NCBI GenBank assembly: GCA_002347475.1
Contig: DDXI01000088.1
Coordinates: 1 to 6,572 of the forward strand
Source of the DNA: Peptococcaceae bacterium UBA2264
Lineage (GTDB): Bacteria; Bacillota; Desulfitobacteriia; Desulfitobacteriales; Desulfitobacteriaceae
Length of the DNA stretch: 6,572 bases
Direction of reading: 5' to 3'
Within the stretch, counting starts at the first letter, position 1; the number at the start of each line of letters is the position of its first letter. A program made the translations under genes and the position numbers. The notes under the pieces were generated by a model that worked only from the letters and a program-made list of their open reading frames with translations, searched no databases and was not told where the DNA came from. This document shows positions 6,466 to 6,572 of the stretch, one piece after another.

Positions 6466-6572
6466 TGGAATCTTTCGTATATCACGCAGATGTTCATAAT
6501 TTTTTATGCAGGTATATTTCCATATATTTTCAGATATAATCACTATAGAACAATTTATGAATCGAGGTGCCT
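6466..6572. other. AT-rich right-edge spacer with no supported gene
   Basis: This is AT-rich DNA lying upstream of the terminator-like hairpin. A TATAAT occurs on the plus strand at 6535-6540, but I see no acceptable -35 near it and no downstream gene within the window. One minus-strand frame (6570 to 6463) stays open to a TGA inside the hairpin and could be the tail of a gene outside the window. At 35 codons this is not distinguishable from chance. Confidence 0.3.

Noticed and set aside
6535..6540. Plus-strand TATAAT near the right edge
   Set aside because: There is no acceptable -35 at 16-18 bp and no plus-strand gene in the window to drive.
6463..6570. Minus-strand frame open from the right edge to a TGA inside the terminator hairpin, possibly the tail of a gene
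   Set aside because: Only 35 codons in AT-rich DNA with no recognisable residues; chance openness is likely. The adjacent terminator is the only supporting hint.

Overview
The window is a bacterial stretch in which every convincing gene lies on the minus strand. The gene types point to a Gram-positive, probably spore-forming Clostridia-like Firmicute. The evidence is a DHH-CBS-tRNA nucleotidyltransferase fusion, a PAS-PAS histidine kinase with a KinA/KinE-like phosphoacceptor box, a split ThrE-type exporter, strong purine-rich Shine-Dalgarno sites and AT-rich spacers. This is an inference from gene families; no rRNA or other taxonomic marker is present.

Right to left, in the direction of transcription: (i) 6277-6572 has no convincing gene. 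It holds a terminator-like hairpin for something transcribed leftward from beyond the edge, plus short inverted repeats that could be an insertion-sequence end. (ii) 6276-5075 is a two-gene operon with a 4-bp ATGA overlap. It encodes both halves of a threonine/serine exporter-like transporter: a YjjP-like half (253 aa) and a YjjB-like half (147 aa). (iii) 5041-4880 is a headless gene remnant with no assignable function. (iv) 4813-3407 is a complete, soluble, orphan PAS-PAS sensor histidine kinase (468 aa), visibly AT-richer than the genes around it. (v) 3406-2567 is about 840 bp without an intact gene. It holds a 58-codon headless remnant, a stretch with several short stem-loops that may be the 5' part of a decayed group II intron or other structured element, a possible terminator, and an extended -10 promoter. 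(vi) 2566-1 is a large gene for a DHH/DHHA1 - CBS - CBS - poly(A) polymerase/CCA-adding enzyme fusion. It runs off the left edge and probably lacks only its last few residues.

The three gene units do not form a pathway: they cover tRNA 3'-end maintenance, signal transduction and amino-acid export. The two regions flanking the kinase both contain decayed coding sequence, so the kinase sits in a patch of genome turnover between two ordinary loci. I found no CRISPR array, tRNA, rRNA, complete insertion sequence or clearly new defence-type system.
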